From Planococcus citri (Eukaryota > Arthropoda > Insecta > Hemiptera > Pseudococcidae), in assembly GCF_950023065.1 (NCBI RefSeq), contig NC_088680.1:9598559-9662558 (forward strand): DNA of 64,000 nucleotides. The letters are read 5' to 3'. The notes under the pieces are model-generated. The model ran no database searches. It had not been told where the DNA came from and saw only the letters and a program-made list of their open reading frames with translations. Position numbers and translations under genes: made by a program. Below, piece by piece: positions 35,754 through 46,069 of the stretch. Every line of letters starts with the position of its first letter. Position 1 is the first letter of the stretch.

Positions 35754-38219
35754 GGGTATAGGAGGATTAGGTACGGTTTTGGGCCCAGAAATGGATTTCG
35801 ACGAAATTCACACCAAAGGTTACCCATGATGAGAAGACACGCTCAAAAAATTTTCAGACCCCCAGACCTTTTTTTCAGGGGGGGAGGGGCCAAAATGTGT
35901 TTTTTAAACTTTATTTTCCAGTGTTTCGCCAAAAGTAGATAAAAATTTCGCGTTTTTTTGTATCGATTCTTAAGGGCGAGGGGAAGCCCCTGAAATTTTT
36001 TCAAAATTTTTCGGACCATTTTTCACCAAACTGTGGCGTTTTGAAAATTTTGAGCGGCCATTTTGTAAAGAAGTTGCGGAGGTACAGTCGCCATTTTTTT
36101 TCCTAAAATACGTTATTTAGTCAAGATTATACCATAAAAGTTTCAACGAGTTTGAGTTGGTGCAACACTGTCAAAAAAAATAAAAACTGACCACGCGTCA
36201 TATTTGCCGGGGGTTGGGCATGATAGTCCACGGCGCTATCGTGGGAAGTTACGTAGCGTTCGCGCGCGTTACTGTCGTTCGTGGTTGTCTCATAGTCCAG
36301 TCAAATAGGGGGGAAAAATGGGTGACCCACATACTCGTTATTCCGATCAAATATTTTTTGGTGAATATTGTCAAGAGTAGTGTGGTGAACAACATATTAA
36401 AATCCCCCCGACCCCTCCCACAGTGGATCACACCCCTTCAAAATCAGATTTTCGTTAAAAACTTCTAAAATATCAACTTTCGAGTAGAATGAGCTTTGTG
36501 ATCATTTTATGTCCTCTCAAATACCTATCGAATGATCTATCAAACAACTCCCTAGCCCCAAGGGGGTGACGCTACGATCCCTCGAAGTGACGTAATTTTT
36601 AGAAATGGGCTCCGTGAGCTTTTGGATTGATATTTGCATGTTAGGTAGGTAGGTACTAGGTAGGTAAAGGTACTTAACGAGGAACTTCCGCATTGAAAGT
36701 TTCAGATCTCCAGACCCCCTCATCCCATTTTTGAAAAACACCCTTTTTCTGGAATGGAATAAAAATTATTTTCTCAGCCCCATGTGAACCGATTTTTCTC
36801 ATTTTTAAGTACGTTGTAAACATTTGTAAGGGGTGTACCCATAAGAAATTTCAACCCCCTCCCTTCATATTTACCCCCTCATAATGACGTTATGATACTG
36901 GTGTCGTTCGAACCTCCCAAGCGCAAATGTTGCGTCAGATTTTGTTTTACACTTACCCGGCCCCTGTAGAAGCTCCGGAGGGGCTGGGTGCGAGTAAAAC
37001 GAAATCTGACGTTTGTATTTCCATTCAGGTAGTTCGGTTCACTTGAAAACTACACAAATATTATAAAAGTAGTTCCGTTTAAAAAACAGTAGAAATTGAG
37101 GAGGGGACTGAGGCCCTGGAGAGGCCAGGTAGGTGCAAAACAAAATCTGACATAAAATTTGTGCTCCGTAGGTTTGAAACATATGAAAACACCAATATCA
37201 TCAAAATAACTATATTTCAAAAATATTAAAAATTGAGGAGGAGGCTGAAGGAGTGAAGACACTTGGGGGGGGGGCTTGATGAGTGCAGCAGAAAATCTGA
37301 CGTCATATTCGTGCTTAGTGGTATCGAATCATGCGGAAAAGACACCTCACTCATTAATAGTTAATTCTTCCAAAATACTCATTTTACCCCCTCTATGACT
37401 CGTTTTTTCAAATTTTCACCATGACGGACCTGCCAAAACAAAAATTTCGAAAAAATATATGATATTGAGGGGTCGTAAATACATCCAAAAAACATGTTTA
37501 GAAAATTGTTCCTCGCAATTTTCATTGTTAAAAAACATGAAATAAGACGAAAAAACGCCATTTCGAGGGGTATATATGAAGGGAGGGGGTTGACATTTCT
37601 GACAATATTCACCAAAAAATATTTGATTGGAATAACGAGTATGTGGTTCACCCATTTTTCCCCCCTATTTGACTGGACTATGAGACAACCACGAACGACA
37701 GTAACGCGCGCGAACGCTACGTAACTTCCCACGATAGCGCCGTGGACTATCATGCCCAACCCCCGGCAAATATGACGCGTGGTCAGTTTTTATTTTTTTT
37801 GACAGTGTTGCACCAACTCAAACTCGTTGAAACTTTTATGGTATAATCTTGACTAAATAACGTATTTTAGGAAAAAAAATGGTGACTGTACCTCCGCAAC
37901 TTCTTTACAAAATGGCCGCTCAAAATTTTCAAAACGCCACAGTTTGGTGAAAAATGGTCCGAAAAATTTTGAAAAAATTTCAGGGGCTTCCCCTCGCCCT
38001 TAAGAATCGATACAAAAAAACGCGAAATTTTTATCTACTTTTGGCGAAACACTGGAAAATAAAGTTTAAAAAACACATTTTGGCCCCTCCCCCCCTGAAA
38101 AAAAGGTCTGGGGGTCTGAAAATTTTTTGAGCGTATCTTCTCATCATGGGTAACCTTTGGTGTGAATTTCGTCGAAATCCATTTCTGGGCCCAAAACCGT
38201 ACCTAATCCTCCTATACCC
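35754..38219. mobile_element. foldback element family B (2.47 kb, 620-bp arms)
   Basis: The left arm 35754-36373 and right arm 37600-38219 are both 620 bp and are reverse complements with very few mismatches. The ends are GGGTATAGGAGGATTAGG and its complement. The arms include a G/C-rich segment with CGCGCGCG-like bases near 36260 and 37710. The central 1.2 kb is not inverted and has no recognisable transposase; it contains TGACGTCATATTCGTGCT-type phrases near 37300. Flanks join to give a plausible uninterrupted array sequence with no clear target duplication. Confidence 0.85.
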
Positions 38220-38635
38220 TTTGAAAAAAAGTACGACTTTGGCAATTTTAGCAAAAAGCAGAACTTTTTTGGCAATTTCTGGCAAAAAAACAAGACTTAG
38301 ATAATTTTTGAAAAAAGTGAAAATGTACAGCAATTTTGCAAAAAAATCAAGGGCCTAATAACAATTTCTGGAAAAAAGTAAATCAATATTTTTAGAATTT
38401 TTTGTAAAAAAAAGTGTAAATTTTCAACAATTTTGTTAAAAAGAGAAAATGTTTGTCAATTTTGGAAAAAAGTAGGACTTTTTTTTTTAGCAATTTCTGG
38501 TAGAAAAGTGAGACTTTTTGATAACTTTTGAAAAAAAAAGTAAAAATGTTCAGCAATTTTGCAAAAAATTGAAAATTTTTGTCAAAAAGCCAAATTTGAC
38601 CATTACTTTAGCAAAAAGTAGCAATTTTGGAGAAT
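38220..38635. repeat. degenerate TTGGCAATTTT array, right of foldback B
   Basis: Continuation of the 35001-35753 array. Confidence 0.65.
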
Positions 38636-38835
38636 TATTATCGAATTCGTTCGCGAACGAGTCACTTATACGAATCGATTCGTTCGCGAACGAGTCACTT
38701 GTACGAATCGATTCGTTTGCGAACGAGTCACTTACATGAATCGATTCGTTCGCGAACGAGTCACTAAAACGAATCAATTCCTCCGCGAATGAATGTTTGA
38801 AAAAAAGTGAATCAATTCGTTCGTAAAAGATTTTT
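38636..38835. repeat. palindrome-core satellite, block 4 (33-bp period)
   Basis: Four to five units of about 33 bp made of TTCGTTCGCGAACGAGTC and an ACTTATACGAATCGA linker. This is the shortest-period version of the palindrome satellite. Both strands stay open and encode repeated SFANES peptides because the core is palindromic. Confidence 0.8.
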
Positions 38836-40352
38836 TTTACGAAAAATCGATCTTTTTTTTTTTGGTTAAAAAACGAGACTTTCTAGTAAATTTAAGCTAA
38901 AGCCAAAAAGTTGATTTTGGAAAAAATTGAAACTTCTGGACAATTTCTGGGAAAAAGTAAATATTTTCAAAATTTTAAGCAAAAAAACGAGATTTTTCGC
39001 AATTTTAGGAAAAGAACGAGAATGTTTATCAAATTTTTGGAAAAAATTGAGAATTTTGAGATATCTTTAGGAAAAAATTTACTAGGTAATTTTGACAAAC
39101 GGTGAAATTTTTACTATTTTTTGGTAGAAACAGAGTTCTTTTTTTGATTTTTTCTGAAGATTTTTGGAATTCTTAGTTTAAAACGACATCGACAATTTTT
39201 CGCTATTTTGCAAAAAAAAAACTAATTTTTGTCAAACTTTTGAAAAAATGAAAACTTTTGGATCACTTCTTTAAGAAAAAAAAAGTTGAGACTCTTAAAT
39301 TAGAGAAAAAGTGACAATTTTTAGCAAGAAGCGAGACTATTTCGCACTTTTCACAAACAGTGAATTTTTTTGGCATTTTTTGGCACAAAACGAGTTCATT
39401 TTTGACTCTATTGCACAACATTTTCAAAATTTCTAGTGAAATTTGAAAACTTGTTGGAGGTCCTAACAAAGTAAAATAGACACACCAGACAACATTTTGC
39501 CAAAAAACTTCGCTCGTTGCCTTATTTGTTGAAAACTTCATTTTTTTCTCCATATTTTTTGAAATTTACAAATTGGTCAAAAATTCACTTTCAAACTGGA
39601 ATATATGTATCTGGAATTTTACAAGAAACAACTTGAAACATTCGAGAGAGTGCCTCATATAAGCATCGGTCAAAGTTTTGAGCGCCAAAGTTCATTTTTG
39701 ACCTTTTCAGAATAATTTGAATTTATGGAGAAATTTGAAAAATTGTTGGAGGCTCCAGAATGGTTCGAAACTAGAAGTTGTGGATGTGTAGGAGTCGAAT
39801 TGAAGGACTTATTCTCATTGGTTCACTTTGTCCGAAAAAATTTGTACTTTATGAGGAAATTTTAAAATTGCCCTTGAAAAAGCTCAATTGTATTTTTCAA
39901 AAAAAAATAAATTTTCACATCATTAGATTCGTTTCAGTAAGACAAATCCAATAATGCAAAAAAAAAAAGTAAAAAAGTCACATCTGAGGTATTAAACTTG
40001 CCAACGATGATAAGAAAATAAATATTTTGATCCATAATTGAAGAGTAATGCCTAATTAGGATTTTACCTTATGCATTCTGCATCCTATTTGGGCATTCTA
40101 TGTGCCTAATGTAGCTCAAAAGTGTAGGTAGGTAGTTAGAAGCATTCATTAATACAAGTACCAAATAAGTATAGTCACAGTGTATTTGAAAATAAGGAAT
40201 TATTTACTTCTAAAATGCATAGGTTAAATTACAACAACTTTAAAAGTGGATACTTGTAGTGCAAATGCAACAGTGCAGTGAAGTACCTAGAAAAGTTGAA
40301 AGCTTATATTTGTTCATTGCTCTTTTGTTTTCATTCACTTTGAGTACCTGAG
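38836..40352. other. array remnant and intergenic DNA
   Basis: 38836-39560 continues the TTGGCAA-type array. A single GTTGGAGGCTCCAGAATGG unit related to foldback family A lies near 39745. The rest up to 40352 is AT-rich and should hold the promoter of LRR paralogue 4. No other gene is seen. Confidence 0.55.
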
Positions 40353-41054
40353 ATGTCTTTTATACTTCAATTAGTCGTGGGAGTAATCATATTAAATAAC
40401 TCATTCGCAAAATTCCTAATATTAGAAGAAGGTATACCAAGTAATGTTGACGAAGTGACGGTAAGTCAATAAAAAAATTGCCTTAAAAAAAATCACTCCC
40501 CTTTACCAATGAATTTTTTTTGCCCACAGGACTTGACTTTTGACTCCGAAATGAACGAACCCTGGGAACTGACAGATCACAAAATGTTTCAACACTATAA
40601 AAACGTAGAAAGCTTACGAGTACACGGTCCTTTTCAGCGTTCAGCCGAATACAAAAATGAAAAAATGACGAAACTATTATCCGAAGAACTATTTAATCTG
40701 TCCAAATTGAAGAACCTCTATTTAAGGAGATGGACCCTAGGTGATTCTAATCACATGTGGAAGTTTCCCAATCAAATTCAAACCCTCAGTTTACACGAAT
40801 GCAATTGTCCCCAGCTGGATTTAAGTTCATTTCCGAATTTACGTGAAGTGAATTTACAATATAATCATTTAAAACAAGTTCCAAAATTTTCATCGCCGTT
40901 ACCTCCGCTGTATGATGTACTCGTATTGGATTATTCTGGTTTTAAGCCATCTGAAGATGATTTTATGAAGTTATGCCGATTGGAACAGTTGCACGTTTGT
41001 CAAATAGGATCAAAAATCTGCACGAAGACCAACAATCATCTAGTTATAATTTGA
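40353..41054 (+). CDS. short LRR protein without membrane anchor, paralogue 4
   Basis: Exon 1 40353-40460 and exon 2 40530-41054 join in phase 0 to 210 residues. Exon 1 supplies a signal-like N-terminus (MSFILQLVVGVIILNNSFA). Exon 2 starts at the same phase and the same point as the LRR exons of paralogues 2 and 3 and has matching repeats (LKNLYLRRWTLGDSN, IQTLSLHECNCPQLDL, LREVNLQYNHLKQV, FSSPLPPL). The frame ends soon after CRLEQLHVCQ with no complete LRRCT, stalk or membrane helix, and the N-terminal cysteine pair is missing. It may be a secreted decoy-like form or a decaying gene. A transposon begins about 60 bp after the stop, so truncation by rearrangement is possible. Confidence 0.65.
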
Positions 41055-41115
41055 TTGAAAAAAAAAAAAAGAAGAAAAATTGTCGATTTCAGAAACACAA
41101 CTTTTTATGACAGTA

Positions 41116-42076
41116 AGGGTAAGGTGCCCTAATGCCGACCACTACTCTAATTCCGACCACCTGCCGATTTCATTCAAATGATGCCGGAAATTTTCCGGAA
41201 AAAATGTATTTCTATTCCTTTTTTACAGACAAAACGAATGACACCAAAATCGTAACCCTAAAACCAAAATTGAATTAGATAGAGCAGAAAATTGGTTTTG
41301 AAGGGTCAAAAACTTTTTGGCGCCTCTCACATTGCGTTTTATGACTTTGATGATTTATGTGATTTTAATTATGTGAGGTATCTTTTGAGAATAAAAAAAG
41401 ACGAGGAATTCAATGAAATAAGAATTTTTCAAATTTGACGAGGGTAAGTTGAAAAATTTCTCAAAAAATTTTTTTTTTGAAAAGTGCTCTAATGTCGACC
41501 ATCTCATATTTCTCCTAAATTACAAGCAAATCACATTACCTATACCTACCTATTCGGGCGGATCTGAAAAATTTACGCAATCTTTGATTTTGCTGAAAAT
41601 TAGTATATTATGTTGAAGATTTGGAGTTGAAATGGCCCCAAAAAAATTTTCAGTTTTCACCTGCCCCTGCTGTGGAACGGCGGTCTCTCAAAGTAGAGTC
41701 ATTTTGGGGAAAAAACACTTGGAATGCTCTCGAAAAATCAGTATGTCTATAGCTATTGCTTAAATGAATGATAAAGTTATGAAAAGTATTTTAATTACTC
41801 GCAAATAAATTGATTTTGTACTTCTTTTTACACATTTATTTTTCAATTTCGGGGGTGGTCGGAATTAGGACCCAAAAATTTGGAATTCAATTTTTGAGTT
41901 GTTGAGGAAAAGCTTTTGTAAAAACTTTAGAAATTTATTGATGTCAATGAGCTTTTGGCATGTGTTGGGGGAAGGATCAAGGTGTATTTTAAGCCATTTC
42001 CGGGATTTCTATCTCAAAACGTGTTCATTTGGCAGCCAAAAGAAAAAATGTGGTCGACATTAGAGCACCTTACCCT
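41116..42076. mobile_element. non-autonomous TIR element (961 bp)
   Basis: The inverted ends AGGGTAAGGTGC and GCACCTTACCCT are flanked by TA on both sides (41114-41115, 42077-42078), consistent with a TA-target family such as Tc1/mariner. The subterminal words CTAATGCCGACCAC, TCTAATTCCGACCAC, CTAATGTCGACCAT, GTGGTCGGAATTAG and GTGGTCGACATTAG recur inside. No transposase frame. Confidence 0.78.
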
Positions 42077-42623
42077 TACAGGAAGGTAAAAAATAAAATT
42101 TTGAAAACAATTTTGCAAGAAGATGGGACTTTTTTTCTGTCTATTTTGGCAAAAAAAAACCTTTTTAAGTAATTTTCAGCTTTTAAATTTCATTTAAAAT
42201 TACATCATACCACCACCAAAAACCAGTGTGCTTCTCACCTGATACAGTTGTTTATTTTCTACGTTGATTTCACGCTGGGTACTTCATTACATTGTAAAAT
42301 CGATATCAATCCATTAAAAGTTGATACTTCATTAACCAATCAGTCAATCAATAACTTCGTGTCTCGATAAATTTGTCTGTAATGTAAAGATAAAGAGATC
42401 GGTGTATAAGTTAACAAATAATTTATAAACCTTCGTGATAGCTAAGCTACCCAACACATGTATTAGTCTAGGTACTCATTCATTATACTAATGACTAATG
42501 TATACCTAATTAATACAACGATAACCTTTACAAAGGTGATGAAAAAAATGAACCAAAATCCTCTACTCGGTAACCGAATACGTGAAAGTGAACCAGTTGT
42601 TCGATTACCGCTTCAAGTTCAAC

Positions 42624-43460
42624 ATGGTTTTAAAAATGAAGTCTGTGTTATTCAGTTCGAGTTTAATTTTCCTTTTGGCCTTTACGACCGCTCAAGAGAA
42701 CGCCACTAATCCTGCCACATTCACTGGAGAAAACAACGCGACTGTCAAAGAGATCATCGACGAGGTCACAATCACACCTGCCAAGGTATCCGATGAAATC
42801 CTCAATACAACGTTATTAACAGGACTCGTCGAAGAAAACACCACAACAGCCAAAGCACCGATCGCCGAAGTCATCAATACAACCATCGCCAGTTCCATAA
42901 CAACGGAGAAATTATCCGACGATATCCTCAAAACAACCCTAGCAACAGTTCTTGTCGAAGAAAACACCACAACAGCCAAAGTACCTATCGCTGAAATCAT
43001 CAATACAACCATCGGCGATATCGCTACTTCCATCGAGAACATAACCATCGCCAATATCCAAGTATCCAACATCAGCTTCAGTAATCAGACCTTCGTCGAA
43101 GCTACCGTTGAAGAAATCCAGAAGACGATTAGGTACAGGGTGAAAAACGGGTATGAAAAATATCCTATCTATTTCTCGGTCCGGTATACTTATGCGGGAA
43201 ACCAATCAGAACTTGCTTCCGAAGTGATTCCCGTAGGAAGCGAAGGTATTTTGGATGTGCCTTCGGCTGCGTTGAATAGTTGGATGACCGTTTGGTATTT
43301 GGAAGATGGTGTAAAGAAGGCAGCTTATGGACATTCGAGAAAAGTACACGATCCTCGGACAGAACTTTGCTTCGAAGTTTGTAATTTCGATTTGGCTCAT
43401 GCTGCTGCGCCCAAAGTTGCGTATTGTTTGGAGAAGTCTTGCGTTCGTGGAAGTAACTAG
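42624..43460 (+). CDS. secreted mucin-like protein with C-terminal conserved domain
   Basis: A single-exon frame. I start it at 42624 because the next residues form a signal peptide (KSVLFSSSLIFLLAFTTA) that an earlier in-frame ATG at 42582 would bury; 42636 is also possible. From 42624 it has 278 residues. After cleavage near AQE comes a Thr-rich region with many N-x-T/S glycosylation sites and two clear repeats of about 60 residues sharing VEENTTTAK, PIAE and INTTI. Residues about 165-278 form a cysteine-containing domain (YPIYFSVRYTYAG..WMTVWYLEDG..CFEVCNF) that resembles the domain at 26215-26808. The 3' AATAAA lies at 43557-43562. I recognise no family. An extracellular, heavily glycosylated protein is inferred. 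Confidence 0.75.
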   Translation: MVLKMKSVLFSSSLIFLLAFTTAQENATNPATFTGENNATVKEIIDEVTITPAKVSDEILNTTLLTGLVEENTTTAKAPIAEVINTTIASSITTEKLSDDILKTTLATVLVEENTTTAKVPIAEIINTTIGDIATSIENITIANIQVSNISFSNQTFVEATVEEIQKTIRYRVKNGYEKYPIYFSVRYTYAGNQSELASEVIPVGSEGILDVPSAALNSWMTVWYLEDGVKKAAYGHSRKVHDPRTELCFEVCNFDLAHAAAPKVAYCLEKSCVRGSN

Positions 43461-43947
43461 AGACTAATTGCGTTAATTTTACATGATTATACTTTTTTAA
43501 TCGTATATTTTTGATTGTAAAATGTAAAATCTGCATTTTTTATTTGACGAATTAAAAATAAAAATTTCAAAATGCTAACTTACTTTTTTCTCCTCCGGAA
43601 TAGCAACACTGCGAACGTTGAAAATCTCGAAATTTGAATGAAAAACGATATTCTGAAAGAAATACGAACGAATACAAATTTAATTACACTAATATGATAT
43701 TAATTAACCTCTATAAATCACGATAATTAAATTTTGAAACGAAATTCACTGGAAAATAAAATTCCATTCAAGATTTATCTTGGCCAAATTCAGAGTTACT
43801 GCGTCTGCGCAATACGACAGTGACGTCATCCTTCGGTTTTATCATCGTTATCACCAACACAGAATTCATAACACAAATTTCACCGAAGTTGAACGAAAAT
43901 TAGAACTCTTCGACGAAAATTCTCACTAATAAACTGTCAGTAATATA

Positions 43948-44043
43948 ATGAAAATCACCTATATCCTCAATGGCTTCTTCAATATCTCCAAATCCTTCAC
44001 CAAGATCACCGAAACCGTCTGCTCGATCTCCAAAACCCGATAG
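43948..44043 (+). promoter_or_regulatory. overlapping upstream ORF at RPAP2 start
   Basis: An ATG at 43948, 22 bp before the chosen RPAP2 start, opens a 31-codon frame that overlaps the start codon and ends with TAG three bases before the first donor. If included in the mRNA it should reduce translation of RPAP2. Whether transcription starts upstream of it is unknown. Confidence 0.35.
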
Positions 44044-44817
44044 AAGGTAAGTCAACAGCTAAATGCTGATCATATTACATCATTTTGATCGTTCGTATTC
44101 TAACTTTAACCATTCCAGGAGAGCTCTTCTAGCTGCGAAGAAGAAAAAAGAATGTAACGCTAGAGCACAGAAAGTAGTCGAAGAATTCATCGATGGAACT
44201 AACGACCAGACTTACTTTCTATCACAGGTATTCTATGAACTTATTATTACTCAAATATCTGTGTAAATACTCACTTTTCGATATCGTTCAGCTACGATGG
44301 ATAAATCAGTCCCATTATCAAGATATAATCGAAGAACGAACCATAATGAAGCACTGTGGGTATCCATTATGTAGCCAGATTTTGGGCCCAGTTCCTAAAC
44401 AAAAATATCACATCTCAACAACTGAAAATAAAGTCTACGATATAACTGAGAGAAAGGTAATACCGGTTCCAGTATTCATCTTCATTTCATCGTTTGATTG
44501 ATGCAACTAATCGTGTACATTTTACAGTCTTTCTGCAGTAACCAGTGCTACAAAGCTAGTATCTTCTTGAAGAATCAGCTTTACACTAGTCCATTATGGC
44601 TTCGAGAGAAAGAACCTGTACCAAACTTTACATTATTCCATAGTTCAATGTGAGTATCAGCATTGGTGATGCGATCATCGTAAAATAACGTTCTAATTCT
44701 AAATTAATAATCACTTTTGTTCGTAGGGTTCTCACCGTTGAAGATATCGATTTTGGAATTGATACTCTTAGAATCACCGATGATCTAGAACGTTCGGCTC
44801 CTGATTCGTCATCGTAA
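43970..44817 (+). CDS. RPAP2: RPAP2/RTR1-like RNA polymerase II CTD phosphatase
   Basis: Exons 43970-44046, 44119-44227, 44292-44456, 44528-44649 and 44727-44817 sum to 564 nt, 187 residues, all with GT..AG introns. The family acts on Ser5-phosphate of the RNA polymerase II C-terminal domain and helps polymerase assembly and import. The diagnostic core is present: the zinc ligands Cys84 and Cys89 in HCGYPLC, and Cys120 and Cys124 in SFCSNQC, with KYHISTTENKVYDITERK between them and PLWLREKEP after. The N-terminus is Ser/Pro/Arg-rich. Most animal RPAP2 proteins have long C-terminal extensions; this one ends shortly after the catalytic domain, nearer to fungal Rtr1 in size. A short upstream ATG frame overlaps the start. 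AATAAA lies at 45033-45038 and 45084-45089. Confidence 0.9.
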
Positions 44818-46065
44818 CGAAGGATAATTCCTGGAACCTGAGAAAGATCCTTTTTCCAATCTTACGTGTCTTCGTTCATCTTGTTTTGGAATGTCGTACG
44901 AAGTATTGAAATCAAACGTACCAATCGTTCGTTTCACTTCGACACGAATATTTGATTATACGAGACGAATACGTACGGTTAACCGAGTAACCATCGTAAC
45001 AAAGAATTCTTCAACGTATTGAAGTACATATAAATAAAGAAAACCAAATTAATAAGAAACATTTTGTATATATTTTCGTGATAAATAAAGCGTTAAAAAT
45101 AACGATATATGTTTATTAAAAAAAAGAAAATTCAAGACATTTCGTACGTAAAATTGTTACTAAATTACAGTCATGCTACGAGCACTTCGTCGCGAATAAC
45201 TGTTTGTTGTAGAAGAGAACAAAAAACAAAACCACAGGTACCATTATTAAACAAACATAAATTAATCCACAGAATGATGATACCGATGCAACTCGAGGTG
45301 AAATTGGGAACAGGTGTACGAGTAAGAAGAATAACGATAATGAAAAATGGTTAAAACAAATGGTAGATATTTTTTCAGCCACATTGAAGAAAATGAGGGG
45401 AAAAAAATCAGCGTGGAAAAAAACGAAAACTGAATTAAAGAACGATTAGGTAGGACCAAACATAGAGAGAACGAGAAGGAAAAAAAAGAAAGAAAAAATA
45501 ATTATAAAAAAAAATCTAAAAAAAAAGTACAATGAAAAAAATATATAAGAAGGAAAAACACTTATAAATTCCAACATTTCTATGTTTCCTGTCTGGTAAC
45601 TATATTTAACCAGGAGTCAGTCTATTAACGCAGAAATACAGCAACTTCAGCACTAGCAGCTTCTATCTAAAATATCTCACATTCCTGTTGAAGAAAAAGA
45701 AAAAAAAAACGTTCGTGAAAAGGTAGGTATTCGGAAACACTCGAGTTTTAATAAAATGGTAGGTAGCAGAATATGAATCTTTGAAATGGTTAATAATGAT
45801 TCGAGCCAAGTTGTTCTCATTGGAGAACGAAACATTGAAAAAAGTGCTATTTCTGATACTATCAGACACGAAAAATTCGAAGATTATTTAGCAGAAGTTC
45901 AGAATTCACAAGAGCTTCAGAAGTGGAAAGCAAGATCTGATTTGAGATTGGAAAATTATCATTTTTTCATCAAAGACGAGTATTGTGATTTTTTTTTCAG
46001 ACCCCATTTCAAACAGAAGCTACATCAACACAGTTCAAACCTCCCGAGCTCATTATAAAATTAAA
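44818..46065. other. RPAP2 3' region and intergenic DNA
   Basis: Holds the RPAP2 3' UTR and then A-rich DNA (45440-45560). A 90-codon frame at 45786-46058 contains a charged helical-looking segment (RHEKFEDYLAEVQNSQEL), but I find no matching exon and no family, so I do not call it a gene. It could be an exon remnant. Confidence 0.4.
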
Positions 46066-46069
46066 ATTT

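Noticed and set aside
38518..38777. Opposed frames encoding repeated SFANES peptides
   Set aside because: The repeat core is palindromic and codes FANE on both strands; there is no other protein feature.
42692..43536. Antisense frames over the mucin-like gene
   Set aside because: The Thr-rich sense repeat keeps antisense frames open. The sense frame has the signal peptide, glycosylation sites and polyadenylation signal.
45786..46058. 90-codon frame with a charged helical segment
   Set aside because: No partner exon, promoter or family; recorded only as a possible exon remnant.
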